Positions 22,242 through 33,359 of a DNA stretch of 64,000 nt are shown piece by piece (within the stretch, counting starts at the first letter, position 1; each line of letters opens with the position of its first letter). Below the pieces are notes generated by a model. That model was given only the letters and a program-made list of their open reading frames with translations. It did not search any database and was not told where the DNA came from. Both the position numbers and the translations under genes were made by a program. Origin of the DNA: Corynespora cassiicola (lineage: Eukaryota; Ascomycota; Dothideomycetes; Pleosporales; Corynesporascaceae); NCBI GenBank assembly GCA_022059125.1, contig JAEUWY010000012.1, positions 1,302,001 to 1,366,000 of the forward strand. Reading direction: 5' to 3'.

Positions 22242-25200
22242 ATGGAGGGCGCCTTCACCCACATGGGCAACCATCTGGTGTCCGACTCGGCCGCCACCAT
22301 CAACGCCGGCGCAGGCGACGACGAGAGCATCCTCGACGGAGACCTGTCTCGCACCGCTCTGACCGGTTCTCGGAGGCGGCGTATGGATGATGACGAGACG
22401 GACATCTACGACGACGACGATGCTGAGAGCATGGCCAGCATGCCTGTCGGCGGTGCCAACGGCAAGTCAGGAATCAAGGCTGACGAAGACGTTGAGCTCC
22501 CGCCGCATGCTTGCGCGTAAGTTCAAAATGTCCCTGTGGCCGCCACAAAAGCAAGTGCTAATACTTTTCTTTGATTAGGTACTGTGGCATCCACAACCCA
22601 GGCAGCGTCGTGAAGTGTCTTGCCTGCAACAAATGGTTCTGCAGCGCCCGTGGCAACACCTCCTCGTCCCACATCATCAACCACCTCGTCCGCGCCCGCC
22701 ACAAGGAAGTCCAGTTGCACCCTCTGTCCCCGCTCGGCGACACCGTCCTGGAGTGTTACAACTGCGGTACCAAGAATGTATTCCTCCTTGGATTCATCCC
22801 GGCCAAGTCGGACACTGTCGTGGTGCTTCTGTGCCGCCAGCCTTGCGCCGCTATGCCCTCGCAGAAGGACATGAACTGGGACACCAAGAAGTGGCAGCCC
22901 CTGATTGAGGACCGCTCCTTCCTGACCTGGCTTGTCCCCGCGCCCACAGATCAAGAACAGCTCCGCGCCCGCCATCTGACCCCGCAAATGATCGCCAAAC
23001 TCGAGGAACTTTGGAAGGACAACGCCCAAGCCACCATTGCCGATCTGGAAAAAGGCGCTGGTCAAGAGGAGGTCATTGCAAAGGTCCTACTTCGCTACGA
23101 TGATGCTTTTCAGTATCAGAACGTTTTTGGTCCCCTGGTCAAGATCGAGGCCGACTATGACCGCAAACTAAAGGAGTCTCAATCTCAAGACGGTCTGATT
23201 GTGCGTTGGGATATGGCTCTCAACAACAAGCATACGGCCAGCTTCATACTTCCCAAGCTCGAGCTTGGCGATGTGAAGCTTGCTGTGGGTGACGAGATGC
23301 GCTTGCGGTACACCGGAGAGCTCCGTCCCCATTGGGAAGGTGTTGGATACGTGATTAAGATTCCGAACAATCAATCCGACGAAGTCACCATCGAGCTACG
23401 AACCAAGGGCGATCAAAAATCCGTTCCGACTGAGTGCACACACAACTTCAGCGCCGACTACGTATGGAAGGCCACTTCATTCGATCGTATGCAGCACGCC
23501 ATGAAGACATTCGCCATCGATGAAATGAGCGTTTCCGGCTATATTTTCCACCGTCTCCTCGGGCACGAAGTCGCTTCTGCGCCCATGAAGACTCAGATGC
23601 CACGAAAGTTTAGCGTTCCCAACCTACCAGAGCTCAACGGCAGCCAAATCAACGCCGTCAAGAGCGTGCTTCAGAAACCTTTGAGTCTGATTCAAGGGCC
23701 GCCAGGTACCGGCAAAACCGTCACTTCGGCCACCATCATCTATCATCTATGCAAGATCAGTGGCGGGCCGGTCTTGGTCTGCGCTCCCTCGAACGTTGCT
23801 GTCGACCAGCTGTGTGAGCGCATCCACCTCACTGGGCTGAAGACAGTCCGTGTTACTGCAAAGTCGAGGGAGGATGTCGAGTCTTCGGTTGGCTTCCTCT
23901 CTCTTCATGAGCAAGTTCGCATGAATGACACCAACGTGGAGCTCAACAAGTTGAATCAGTTGAAGAACGACGTTGGTGAACTGTCCAGCCAGGATGAAAA
24001 GAAGTTCAAGCAACTTACTCGGGCGGCTGAGCGTGAAATCCTCAGCGCTGCTGATGTGATTTGCTGCACTTGCGTTGGTGCTGGAGATCCCCGCCTGTCA
24101 AAGATGAAGTTCAGGACTGTGCTCATTGATGAGTCCACACAATCGGCGGAGCCTGAGTGCATGATTCCTCTGGTCCTTGGCTGCAAGCAGGTGGTGCTTG
24201 TCGGCGATCATCAACAGCTTGGTCCTGTGATCATGAACAAGAAGGCTGCGACTGCTGGTCTCAATCAATCACTCTTTGAGCGCCTGGTTATTCTCGGCTG
24301 CTCGCCTATCCGTCTCCAAGTCCAGTATCGCATGCACCCTTGTCTGTCCGAGTTCCCTTCCAATATGTTTTATGAAGGCTCGCTTCAGAACGGTGTCACT
24401 ATGCAGGACCGTGTTCGTCGCGATGTCGACTTCCCGTGGCCAGTTGCCGATAATCCTATGATGTTCTGGTCCAATCTCGGCACCGAAGAAATCTCCGCTT
24501 CCGGTACTTCCTACCTGAACCGTACCGAAGCTACGAATGTCGAGAAGATCGTCACTCGATTCTTCAAGGCCGGTGTACAGCCTAGTGATATCGGTATCAT
24601 CACGCCGTACGAGGGACAACGTAGCTACATTGTCAGCTCAATGCAGGCTACCGGCAGCTTCAAGAAAGAGAACTACAAGGAGGTCGAGGTCGCCTCGGTT
24701 GACGCTTTCCAAGGGCGTGAGAAGGATTTCATCATTCTTTCCTGTGTTCGCTCCAACGACCATCAGGGTATTGGTTTCTTGAGTGATCCTCGCCGTCTCA
24801 ATGTTGCCCTGACCCGAGCCAAATATGGCCTTGTCATTCTCGGCAATCCCAAGATCCTCTCCAAGCATCCCTTGTGGCACTACCTCATTCTTCACTTCAA
24901 GGAACGCAATTGCCTCGTTGAAGGTCCCTTGACCAACTTGCAGGTATCGCTTCTTCAATTCAGTCGTCCAAAGCAGACGTACCGTGGACCTCAGCGTTAC
25001 CAAATGGCTTTCCAGCACGCCAATGCCATGACCTCTGGTCGTCAAGGCGGTTGGAATGGCAACAAAGCCGCTCGTCCGGAGTACAACGACAACGGTTCTG
25101 TACTGGGTTATATTCCTGATGATACGTCTTCTGTTCATTCGTCTGCTGTTGGTGGCGTTGGTGTTCCTTCCAACTACCCTCCTATGTTCTCGAACTTCCA

Positions 25201-25552
25201 AGAAAGCTGGCCACTGCCTGGACGTGGTGGTCCGGGTTTCAAGGGCAAGAACGGCGCACCAAGTGTTGCAGGCGAGTCTGTTGCAGCCAGCGAAATGACA
25301 GACACGAGGAGCAGCATCACCGATGGACCTGGTGGAATCAGTCTTACCGGCTTGAGCTTGAACGATTATAGCAAGCCTACTTCAATGAGTCAGTCGGATC
25401 GGTTGAGTCGCTTCGTCGAGTCCACTCGTCAGAACAACAATGTGCCTGGCGGTTATGGTGCAAACCGTGGACTCCGCGGATTCGATGACGACGATGCCCG
25501 CAGTGTGTCGACGGCATTTGCAAGCCAAATCGGTGGCCCAGGCTACGACTGA
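22242..25552 (+). CDS. upf1: ATP-dependent RNA helicase UPF1 (nonsense-mediated decay)
   Basis: Two exons (22242-22516, 22579-25552) split by a 62-base intron (donor GTAAGT, acceptor GATTAG) give 1082 residues. UPF1 is the SF1 helicase at the centre of cytoplasmic nonsense-mediated mRNA decay, binding UPF2 through its Cys/His domain. Residues 1-90 are acidic and disordered. The CH domain starts right after the intron ([28 protein letters not shown]) with its zinc-binding Cys and His in place. The helicase core has Walker A GPPGTGKT (about 465-472), motif II DESTQ (about 609), QYRMHP, and motifs V-VI ([21 protein letters not shown]). The C-terminal 180 residues are Gly/Ser/Asn-rich, with few SQ/TQ sites compared with the metazoan tail. 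Length and motifs are normal for fungal UPF1. The start is the first ATG with a good context, and no other gene is close. Confidence 0.97.
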
Positions 25553-26620
25553 TTTCTGACGGTGCAGCACATGCAAGATTGTGTTTTTCAGTATCGACCA
25601 GCATGGCTTCGACATGAGCGCAGCTCGGCCACCGAAGCACGATTGTGTTTATGCAGACGACTCTACAAAGCCCCGACAGACCATGGGTGGTTTTGGTGTT
25701 AACCGCCACCCAAACGGCCGCTGTCGCCTTTGAGCCGCAATATCGACATTGGAAATCAGCCCATTGTAGTCTTTGTATCAACGTCCCGACCGACGGTGCC
25801 GTCTCAGTGACGCAAAGCATAGCTTACCCAAGTGCGAAGAAGGAGCGAGCATCCCGCGTCGATATTCGCATACGCCTCGATCACACAATCACAGACTGGA
25901 CCCTCTTGCCTGCGTGCATACATGCAGACTCTGTGGTGTCCAGATCTGTGGTGTCTAATGAGAGTTTCTCTGATTCTCTCGGATCACAAGGGCGTCTGTG
26001 ATCTCTCACGGGCTGCCTCTTAGACTGAGTATTTGGTTCACGGTTGCAGACTTCGGCCGTTGGGGCTTCATGTACTCGGGTTTCTTTAGAAAACAGAAGA
26101 AAACCATACTATACTTCTCAACAATTCTTGTCTCGTGTTTGCCCTATGAAATGCATCCAGTGATATTTATGCCATACGGTCGCTTGTGACGACATTTTGG
26201 TAGTGCTATCATGCCTCCTAGCGTTTTTCTCGGTTTCTAAAATTGTAGTGTAATACTGTCACACTGCTATTGAAGTTTTTCATAGCTTGGTGGTCGGTGA
26301 ATGTTTGCTCTTCGCGCTTCAAAAAAGATGGGTGTGTCTACTTGAAGTAACATATGATCGCTGACAAGCAATACATAATGCAAGTACTAGGAGAGATGTT
26401 CAAATTGCTCATTGCAGAGACTCGGGGCCTTTTACAATAAGGGAAGTTTAATTGCTGCTGTAAAAGATCATTATATGAACAGCTAGCATGTTCTTTGAAA
26501 TCGCGTGAAACCTTGAACTAACGCGCGGAAACGGAAGGCACGATTACAAAGGTTGGTCAGCCTCGCCCAATCCACCCAACACTCCTTCTCACAGCTCACC
26601 CTCAGCCATTCTCCGACCAC

Positions 26621-26974
26621 ACTGACTACACCAAGTGCTCCAGCAATGGCGGGCCCACATGGACCATCAGCACTTTGGGTTACAACCAAGGCTCCGCTCA
26701 TTTCAGGCCAACTCCAGAACCAGACGGTGCGTCAGTTAGCTTCACGCTGGTGAACATGTGTTCCGCCATCGCGACATGCCAAGCCACGAGCGGCGAGACA
26801 AAGGCCAGATTCGATGGTAACGACTGGTACCCGTGCCTCTCAGAAATATGCGCAGCCGAATGATGCTGCTTGGTTCAAGTTCGGGATCGCCGATAAGGTT
26901 GGGAAGCTGGATGTTAACCAGTCATACACATGTTGGGAAATGACAGCACGTACCCTATGAGTTGAACCCAGCGG
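26621..26974 (+). pseudogene. Remnant of a small secreted AA1-like/cysteine-rich protein
   Basis: One frame reads from TKCSSNGGPTWTIS through NMCSAIATCQ and a Trp-Tyr-Pro-Cys segment to a stop at 26861. The frame shifted by one continues with DAAWFKFGIADKVGKLDVNQ and SYTCWE to a stop near 26970. Together these follow the order of landmarks in a fungal secreted family: Cys-x-Gly-Pro-Thr-Trp-Thr-Ile near the start, a central Val-x-Phe-x-Leu strand, then Leu-x-Val-Asn-Gln-x-x-x-Cys. I see no ATG plus signal peptide joined in frame upstream and no convincing intron bridging the two frames. A frameshifted relic is therefore more likely than a live gene. The family match is from memory of its motifs and is not certain. 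Confidence 0.45.
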
Positions 26975-28253
26975 TTTCATGCGATTCACTCCGTATACGA
27001 ATTGGATGAAGTTTCTCTGATCCATTTAGGGTCAATCGTACCGCTTGTGGGCTTGGAAAGGTGAAGTACGAGCGTGGTAAATGCAAAAGCGAGGACTTGA
27101 AATTCAGGGCTATTGAGATTCATGGTTGCGTTTATAGGAATCATAGAGTGGCTTCGAGTAAACCTTGAAGGACGAAAAGAATGGATCTGGTACGGAGGAT
27201 CATACTAAAACACTGTGCATCTTCACTAGGACCTTGCACTGAGAGCGATAAATCATCATACTCATTTAGGACTACGCCCCGTGCAGATATCCTTTCTTTT
27301 GCAGTCATTATCCAGATCAGCAGCCGTTACAGAAACTCAAATGTTGATGTGATATATGGCAAGGTCTATAATGGTCAGTCTTCGATTTAAATTGCCCAAC
27401 CAGTTTATGAATCATGCTACAGGCGACCAGGTATGAAGATCGTACCATAGCTGCGGTGCTAGTAAAACCTGCAACCTATCGGGCAAGGCAGCAAAACCTT
27501 CCTAATCTCTGTATTGATGATATTTCAGCTCGTTGAGCACAGGCAACCAATGTAGCTATCCATTCCTATCTGATCGACCGGATGCTGTGCTCTCCTGAAT
27601 TCTCCGAGGAAGCACAGTGCAACAGCTCCACAGCACAAGTTGAAACCGTTACCCCACAGCAAGCGCGAGGAAAATTCCCCGAAGGTCGCACTGGGATTTG
27701 TGATATTGGAGGTGTGATGTGTCCGTGTCAGGGAGTACGGCATGCGATGGAAATTTCCATGTGAGCATGCGACACTCAGTGCCGGGAGGGGTATATTTGG
27801 CTGTTATATTGTTACACATGGTGACTTGGCCCATGCGAGGAGGTTTGTGCTTTCGCCTCGCTGGTTGTTTGGTAGTTGAATCCAGATCATTTTCGAGCTT
27901 TGCGCAATGCCCTGATAATCTTCTGACATAGAAGAGAGATTGAATAGAATCTATCAACGCCATGTTTTACAGTCACATCAGAGAAGTTGGTTTTTAGCAT
28001 GCAGATCATGTAGAACAGTATGGCAATAGTCTGTATGCTACATCACAATCTTTGATTGATGCTCACATAGTATTGTTAGCAGGCTGGATATCTTGATATG
28101 TTTCTTTTCGTAGACGAACGCTTACCTTCTGGTTGCCCCGAATTTTCAATCACGCGTTCTAGTTAGGAACGGTCCGTCGACAGCAGTATCAACCGTTGTT
28201 GGTAGGTTCACCGTGACCCACTAAGCCTTCAACCATCTCCAAAATAAAAAATT

Positions 28254-28946
28254 GTGATTCATCATCTATCGAATTTGTTGAGGCTCAAGTATAAATCCGT
28301 AGCTTTCGCCACGAACTCCTCTTATGTTTCTCTTATCACCAACTCACTTACGCCTGAATCGTCCTATCCATCGCCCAATATACATCACGGGGGTGTAATC
28401 ATGTTCCCCCCAATCATCCCTTCTAAACACATACTCAACCCAAAAATGATGGCTTCATCTATCTCCAGCATCCCAGGAATTTCAAGTCGCCCCGCCCTAA
28501 AGATGACATGTTCCACCTTTTCACATTTCCTGCGGCAGCCATCGTCCAGATCCCAGTTTCTAATCACCTCGCCATCTTTGAGGCTGCAATCAATCACACC
28601 ATTCTCTATCAAAGCTTTGAACCAAGCTGGGACAACAGTAATTGGACCATTTACCCCTGGCATGGCAGTAAGACTGTACAAAGCCGGTAACAACACCAAC
28701 ACTCACAAATACCCCTGCACTAAAGACGATACAGAAAAGCTCCGGGTTCAAATAGAAGAATACTTGCAAAAGATGCTTGAAGCCCATGGACAATATGGCA
28801 CTTTCTTCATCTCTAAGATAATGGATAGCGTTGGACACGATTTAAAGCAAGTCGAGTGCCTCCACTGTGACATGAAAGGATTTCTAGGTCATTTGTTAGA
28901 AGTCTCGATTCTTATTTGTTTAATTGAGGTTTTTGGGTTCGACTAG
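28254..28946 (+). CDS. Doubtful open frame, no recognised domain
   Basis: An uninterrupted 230-codon frame in AT-richer DNA, unusual there because other frames are full of stops. The N-terminal 150 residues are Ser/Pro/Ile-rich without a family signature. The C-terminal 70 (about from YPCTKDDTEKLRVQIEEYLQ) look more protein-like, with an amphipathic helix and three Cys. The opposite strand also has an open frame (28385-28702, about 105 codons), and its reading around DLDDGCRRKCEKVEH and RAGRLEIPGM is equally protein-like. At most one is real. I assign no function and keep this only so the region is not overlooked. Confidence 0.2.
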   Translation: MIHHLSNLLRLKYKSVAFATNSSYVSLITNSLTPESSYPSPNIHHGGVIMFPPIIPSKHILNPKMMASSISSIPGISSRPALKMTCSTFSHFLRQPSSRSQFLITSPSLRLQSITPFSIKALNQAGTTVIGPFTPGMAVRLYKAGNNTNTHKYPCTKDDTEKLRVQIEEYLQKMLEAHGQYGTFFISKIMDSVGHDLKQVECLHCDMKGFLGHLLEVSILICLIEVFGFD

Positions 28947-29810
28947 TCCTGTATGTTTTATTAATCATCTCAAAGATGAAAGAATCCGAAGAACAAGTCG
29001 AACAGGCTGTCATGGCAGCTAAATTCGGAGAAGAAATGGCGCTAAAAACCCAATCTGTTGGGATTAAACACTTTCGTACAGGCTTGAGTCCTTGCGGAAA
29101 TTCAACGGCAATACACAAATGAAATAACACGCCAACCACCATGCAACCTCTCAAGTCAATCAATTACACTGTAGTCAAGCTCAGGGGCGCAGACTTATAT
29201 ATCTATACTCGGCATGCACATCAGCCTGTGTCAGTCACATTATAAATAGCTCAGAGGGTCAACACTTGTTGATGTCTCCCTCATTCGTAACTTTCAATGC
29301 ACGTAAAGGCCCCGTCTTGCTTGAGTAGTGAGTACTTGATTGCAGTCCCTTTCTTTTAGTATCCATCCAGCATATAAATTCAGCGAGATGCTGATCATTG
29401 TAATTCTCTTGAGTAAAATGAACCCCTCCATGAATCGCTGGAGGGCGAGCGCAAACAGCCATCAGCATCCCCATCCCCCACCCTCCACACCACCCTCCAC
29501 ACCACCAACCTGAGACAACCCCTCATCAACTAAGCGCACCCCACCTATACTCCACCGCATAACCCACCGGATAAAGAGAACCTGAGGCACCAAATCTCCC
29601 TCAACCTACAACCCTCTCACCTGAAACCCTTACACCCCCATCCCCCTCCCCACAACACTACACCACACGACATCACATACCCATCACCACCACCACCACC
29701 ACCTCCGCCCTCAACCTCAACCTCCCTCCCCCCAAACACATCACGCAATCCAAACATCACCTTCCGGACCGACTCCCAACCCAGGCCCCCAAACACCCGC
29801 CCCTTCCCGA

Positions 29811-29811
<1 letters not shown>

Positions 29812-29843
<32 letters not shown>
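29812..29843. repeat. (GCC)n trinucleotide run
   Basis: About ten GCC units in non-coding sequence, followed at 29875-29893 by a short alternating CG/CA tract. Confidence 0.85.
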
Positions 29844-30662
29844 CATGACATGCATACGCAACGCTTCAAAACGCGCACGCGCGCGCGCGCGTGCATGCCT
29901 GCGTTTCCAGGGGGTGCGTGTGTCGACGCACCAACAAGCGAGTGCGAAAAGCGACCGAGATTGTTCCAGGCCCAGGGATTTTTGATACAAGCAAGGGCCC
30001 GGCCACTCGCAAGCGCTCGGCCGTACTTTTTCTCTCTCTCTCTTCTTTTCTTGTCTCTTGCTTGCTGGGGAACGGTGCGGCAGGCAGACAGGGAAGGTGA
30101 CAGGCCTTGGGACCAAGGCGCCGTTGTTCGGCCGCGGTGTAACTCTAAAAGGACGTTCGTTGATGGGAGGCTTGTGGTGGCATTGTGATGGACTTGTCCA
30201 GTTCCGTCGTTTCTTTGGTTAATCTCTTTGGAGGAATGTGTGGTAGGTAGGTTTGCCGGGTATTCATTTCTCTCACAGGCATCAGATGGTGGCATCTTTG
30301 CAAGCAACTTTTTAGATTTGTGGGGGAAAAAAAAGGTAGTGTTTGTTCCTCCCTCCCCTTCATAGCGCGGCTTCGCCGTCGTCACACCCAGCAAAGGGGT
30401 GACGATGCGCAAGTCTCGCACGGATATTCGTACAAAGTAGATGGATTGGAGCATCCAAGATATATAATAGTATCATAACAGAAAAAAAAAAAAAGAGAAA
30501 AGCGTTACTCGACTTCCAGCACAGTGCATCGAATCTCGCGTTTCCTTGCCACCCTTGGATCAAAGTCCTGAAAATGTTGCCTTAGCAATGCGTTCCCGAA
30601 TCCCCCTCCATCGTCTCAAAGTCCGCGTCATGTCACACAAGCAAGCTACTCGATGAGCACAT

Positions 30663-32145
30663 TTATGCGCGGAATGAGCGAGCGTGGCGCCTCTTAGCGG
30701 CAGCAGCAGCGGGAGGGTTCTCAGGGCCGCCAGAGGGGTTCGTGACGGCGCCGGCGAAGCCAACGGCCTCGTTGAAGAGGTCGGCGGTGCTCTTGTCGCG
30801 AGTGCCTGCGGCTTCGACCTGGGCCTTTGCGTCTTCGCACTGGGCAACGGCGGCCTCGTTGGCGCCGCAAACGTTGGTGAGCTGGTTGCAGAGAGCGTTG
30901 GTGATGATGTTGGGGTTCAGGGCTTCCTGCTGGCCACCACGAGCAAGCTCGTCGGCGATCTGGAAGGTGAACTCATCGGCGGGACGGCCGCCCTGACCAC
31001 CCTCGAAGATGATCGTGGGGGTGCATTGGCCGAAGTCAGCACCGCCAGCGGCCGCACCGCCAGCAGCTGCACCTCCCGCGTTGGCGTCTGCTGCGTTGCC
31101 AGCATCAGCCGCGTTACCAGCATCAGCCGCGTTGCCAGCATCAGCCGCGTTGCCAGCGTCAGCAGCATTGCCGTTGTTGTTAGCATTGCCGTTGTTGTTA
31201 GCATTGCCGTTGTTCGCAGCAGCGTTGCCGTTGTTGGCATTCTGGTTGTCGTCCGCAGCCGCGTTTCCTGTAGCATTGTTGGCGTCCTGGTTGTCTGCAC
31301 CAGCCGCTGCATCATCGCATTCATCGTCAGCTATCCATTGTCAGGGGATTGTCAAAGGTTGAGTTCTCTGAACTTACCACCGTTGGCGGCATCGGCGTTG
31401 TTGTTGGCGTTGCCGGCATTAGCATTGCCAGCATCAGCGTTGGCATTACCATTCGCAGCCTCAGCATTGGCGTTGCCAGCGTTGCCAGCGTCCGCGTTGC
31501 CAGCATTTCCAGCATTCGCGTTGCCAGCGTTTCCGGCATCAGCAGCACCACCCGCCGCGGCACCGCCAGCAGCAGCACCATCAGCAGCCTGCCCAGCAAC
31601 AAGATCCCCAAGCCCATTCTGGCTCATAAGATCAAAGACACTGAGCCCCGTAGCATCAAGCGGAGCCGTGGCAGTCTGCTGGCTAAGCGCCGCAGCATCG
31701 CCATTGACATCAACATCAGGATCGATCAGAGGCGTGATACCCCTGAGCTCAGCAGTGGCAGGAAGCGCCGGGTCGGAGCAGACATTCTGCACATTGCCGT
31801 TGGCAAAGGGATTGGTGTTCTTCTCCGCAGTGACCATGCCGATGGCGGCTGCGATTGCGTCGGCGCCTCCGCCGAGCGAAGTGACAATCTCATCTGCACG
31901 TTGGAGCTGGCGGGGTGTTAGTGCCCGTCAAAACTGGAGCTGGGACAGAGGGGGAGGGAACGTACCTTGGCGCAGGCGTTTGCTCCACCGAGGAGATCGC
32001 TGATGGCTGCTCCAGCAATGGTGGCCGCAGCGCCAGCGTCACCGCCCTGGACATCGGAGATGGCCTGGATGGGGACCTGCTCCTGACCGAAGCGGGCCTC
32101 GACGTAGGCAATGGTAGCCGCGAGGATGAGAGCCTTGGAAACCAT
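30663..32145 (-). CDS. Secreted Ala/Asn/Gly-repeat protein (fungal circumsporozoite-like family)
   Basis: Three exons (31966-32145, 31378-31906, 30663-31330) give 458 residues. The introns are 59 bases (31907-31965) and 47 bases (31331-31377). The N-terminus MVSKALILAATIAYVEA is a short signal peptide, so the protein is probably secreted. A conserved globular part follows (FGQEQVPIQAISDVQGG, ISDLLGGANACAK, then a region with NPFANG, VCSDPALPAT and GITPLIDP). The middle is built of short tandem units, GNAxAGNA-like in exon 2 and NNGNAN then GNAADA in exon 3. A conserved C-terminal module (about from GADFGQCTPTIIFEGGQGGR, with further Cys in ALCNQLTNVCG and AQCEDA) precedes a basic tail. Filamentous fungi carry similar proteins, often labelled circumsporozoite-like only because of the repeats, and their function is unknown. 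A cell-wall or surface role is my inference. A TATA-like box lies about 245 bases upstream. Confidence 0.88.
31085..31560 (-). repeat. Intragenic tandem repeats encoding Asn-Ala-rich units
   Basis: In exon 3 (about 31085-31260) an 18-base unit encoding GNAADA is repeated four times next to NNGNAN units. In exon 2 (about 31380-31560) 9-18-base units encode NAGNAD-type repeats. Copies are close to identical at DNA level, so the tract is probably length-variable between strains. The 47-base intron lies between the two blocks. Confidence 0.8.
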
Positions 32146-33359
32146 TTTGTAGGATTTGGTGAAGTGTTTACAATATAGGAATTGTTGTAAGGGTTCAAGG
32201 TGATAAAGTGCTTTAAAAAAAAGAGAGACTAGCTCGTAAGAATAGAAGGTCAAATAGGGCCAACCGGGGCGAAAAGAATGGATAGGCGTCGAATAAAGAC
32301 GTAAAGGACGAAGAAAGAATGAAATCGAGTGCTACTGCGAAGAACTGTCGAGCTGCTGAACTGTCGTTTTGAGGTGGCCATCTCAGAGGTTTATATCCTC
32401 AAGGCACTGCAGGCTCTGCAGAGCCTGAGCACCCAACCTGCATTCTGCAAGCGCCCTTCATGATCCTAGCTGACGACACGGAGAAATTGCGTCGTCTCGA
32501 ATTCTGCGTCTGTGAATGGCAACACGGACGATCTCGACCGCCGAGGCTGCTGGAAGGCGTTGAAACTGCTGGAAGAATGACCAGGAAGGCGTCTTGCGGA
32601 GACGCAATGCAGGTGCTCGGTCTGGTGGAACGTTTGATTTGCGGCCTGCGACCTCGTTAACCCTTAGGACGCGCTGTTAAGAGTTCCTTGCGGTATTGCC
32701 GAGAGCCATGTCGTGGTGGTCCCGGACGGCGAGGCTGACCTATGCGACATGGCCAGTCGCAGTGGGGTTTCATGTGACCACACTACACCCGTTAACAGGT
32801 TGCCGAACCGGTCACCAGCCACAAGCGCGGTATTCCAGCCGGGAGAAACTGTATGCGTTCTGACTTGCATCCAACAATCGTGCGAAATCAAAGTGGGTCA
32901 GGAAAACAGCAAGATTCGTAGGCGGCAAAACATCATGCGAGCAAGACGAGACGAGGCTGGGCCATACATAGTAACCTATGCGATCTAGAAATGAGGAACA
33001 AAAGACGCGGGCCCAGCTTGGGCACTTGTGCCGCAAAACATTGGTACTGAATCAAGGAAAAAAGGCCCGCGATCGGAAGGGGAGTAGGAGAGTATTCGTA
33101 ATGCTACCGGAAACCCAGTCGTCGGAGAGGCTGCAGCTTGAGGGGACCGCAGATTGCACCCAGCGGAGTTCATTCCAGGGCAGAGCACAAAACCTCCGAC
33201 CGCACGGTGAGAGTCCGAGTGTAAAGAGACAGTAGTGGGTGTGAGCCGCTACTGGTAAAGAATTAGGTATCTCAATTCCGAAAGAATTGCGGTCTCTGCA
33301 AGTGCCGCCTGCTCCACGACTCGGGTGATGCTAATGCCCTAACGCCACCAAAAAATCTA
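32146..33359. other. Intergenic, no supported gene
   Basis: 5' region of the secreted repeat protein followed by about 800 bases up to the end of the mS38 gene. Only short overlapping frames are present and I see no motif worth naming beyond the TATA-like box. Confidence 0.5.
32390..32395 (-). promoter_or_regulatory. TATA-like box upstream of the secreted repeat protein
   Basis: TATAAA on the minus strand, 245 bases before the ATG at 32145. It fits the pattern that secreted and highly regulated fungal genes tend to have TATA boxes. The transcription start is not known. Confidence 0.35.

Larger units (their letters stand above)
25553..30662. other. AT-richer, nearly gene-free interval
   Basis: Between the UPF1 stop and the secreted repeat protein. 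From about 26000 to 29400 the base composition is clearly more AT-rich than the flanks and stop codons are frequent in all frames. Two things stand out inside, a broken AA1-like secreted protein at 26.6-27.0 kb and an open frame at 28.3-28.9 kb, and both have their own entries. 29450-29760 is C-rich, and 29812-29843 is a GCC repeat. An A-run lies near 30481-30493. No transposon ends or coding domains are seen. Confidence 0.5.
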
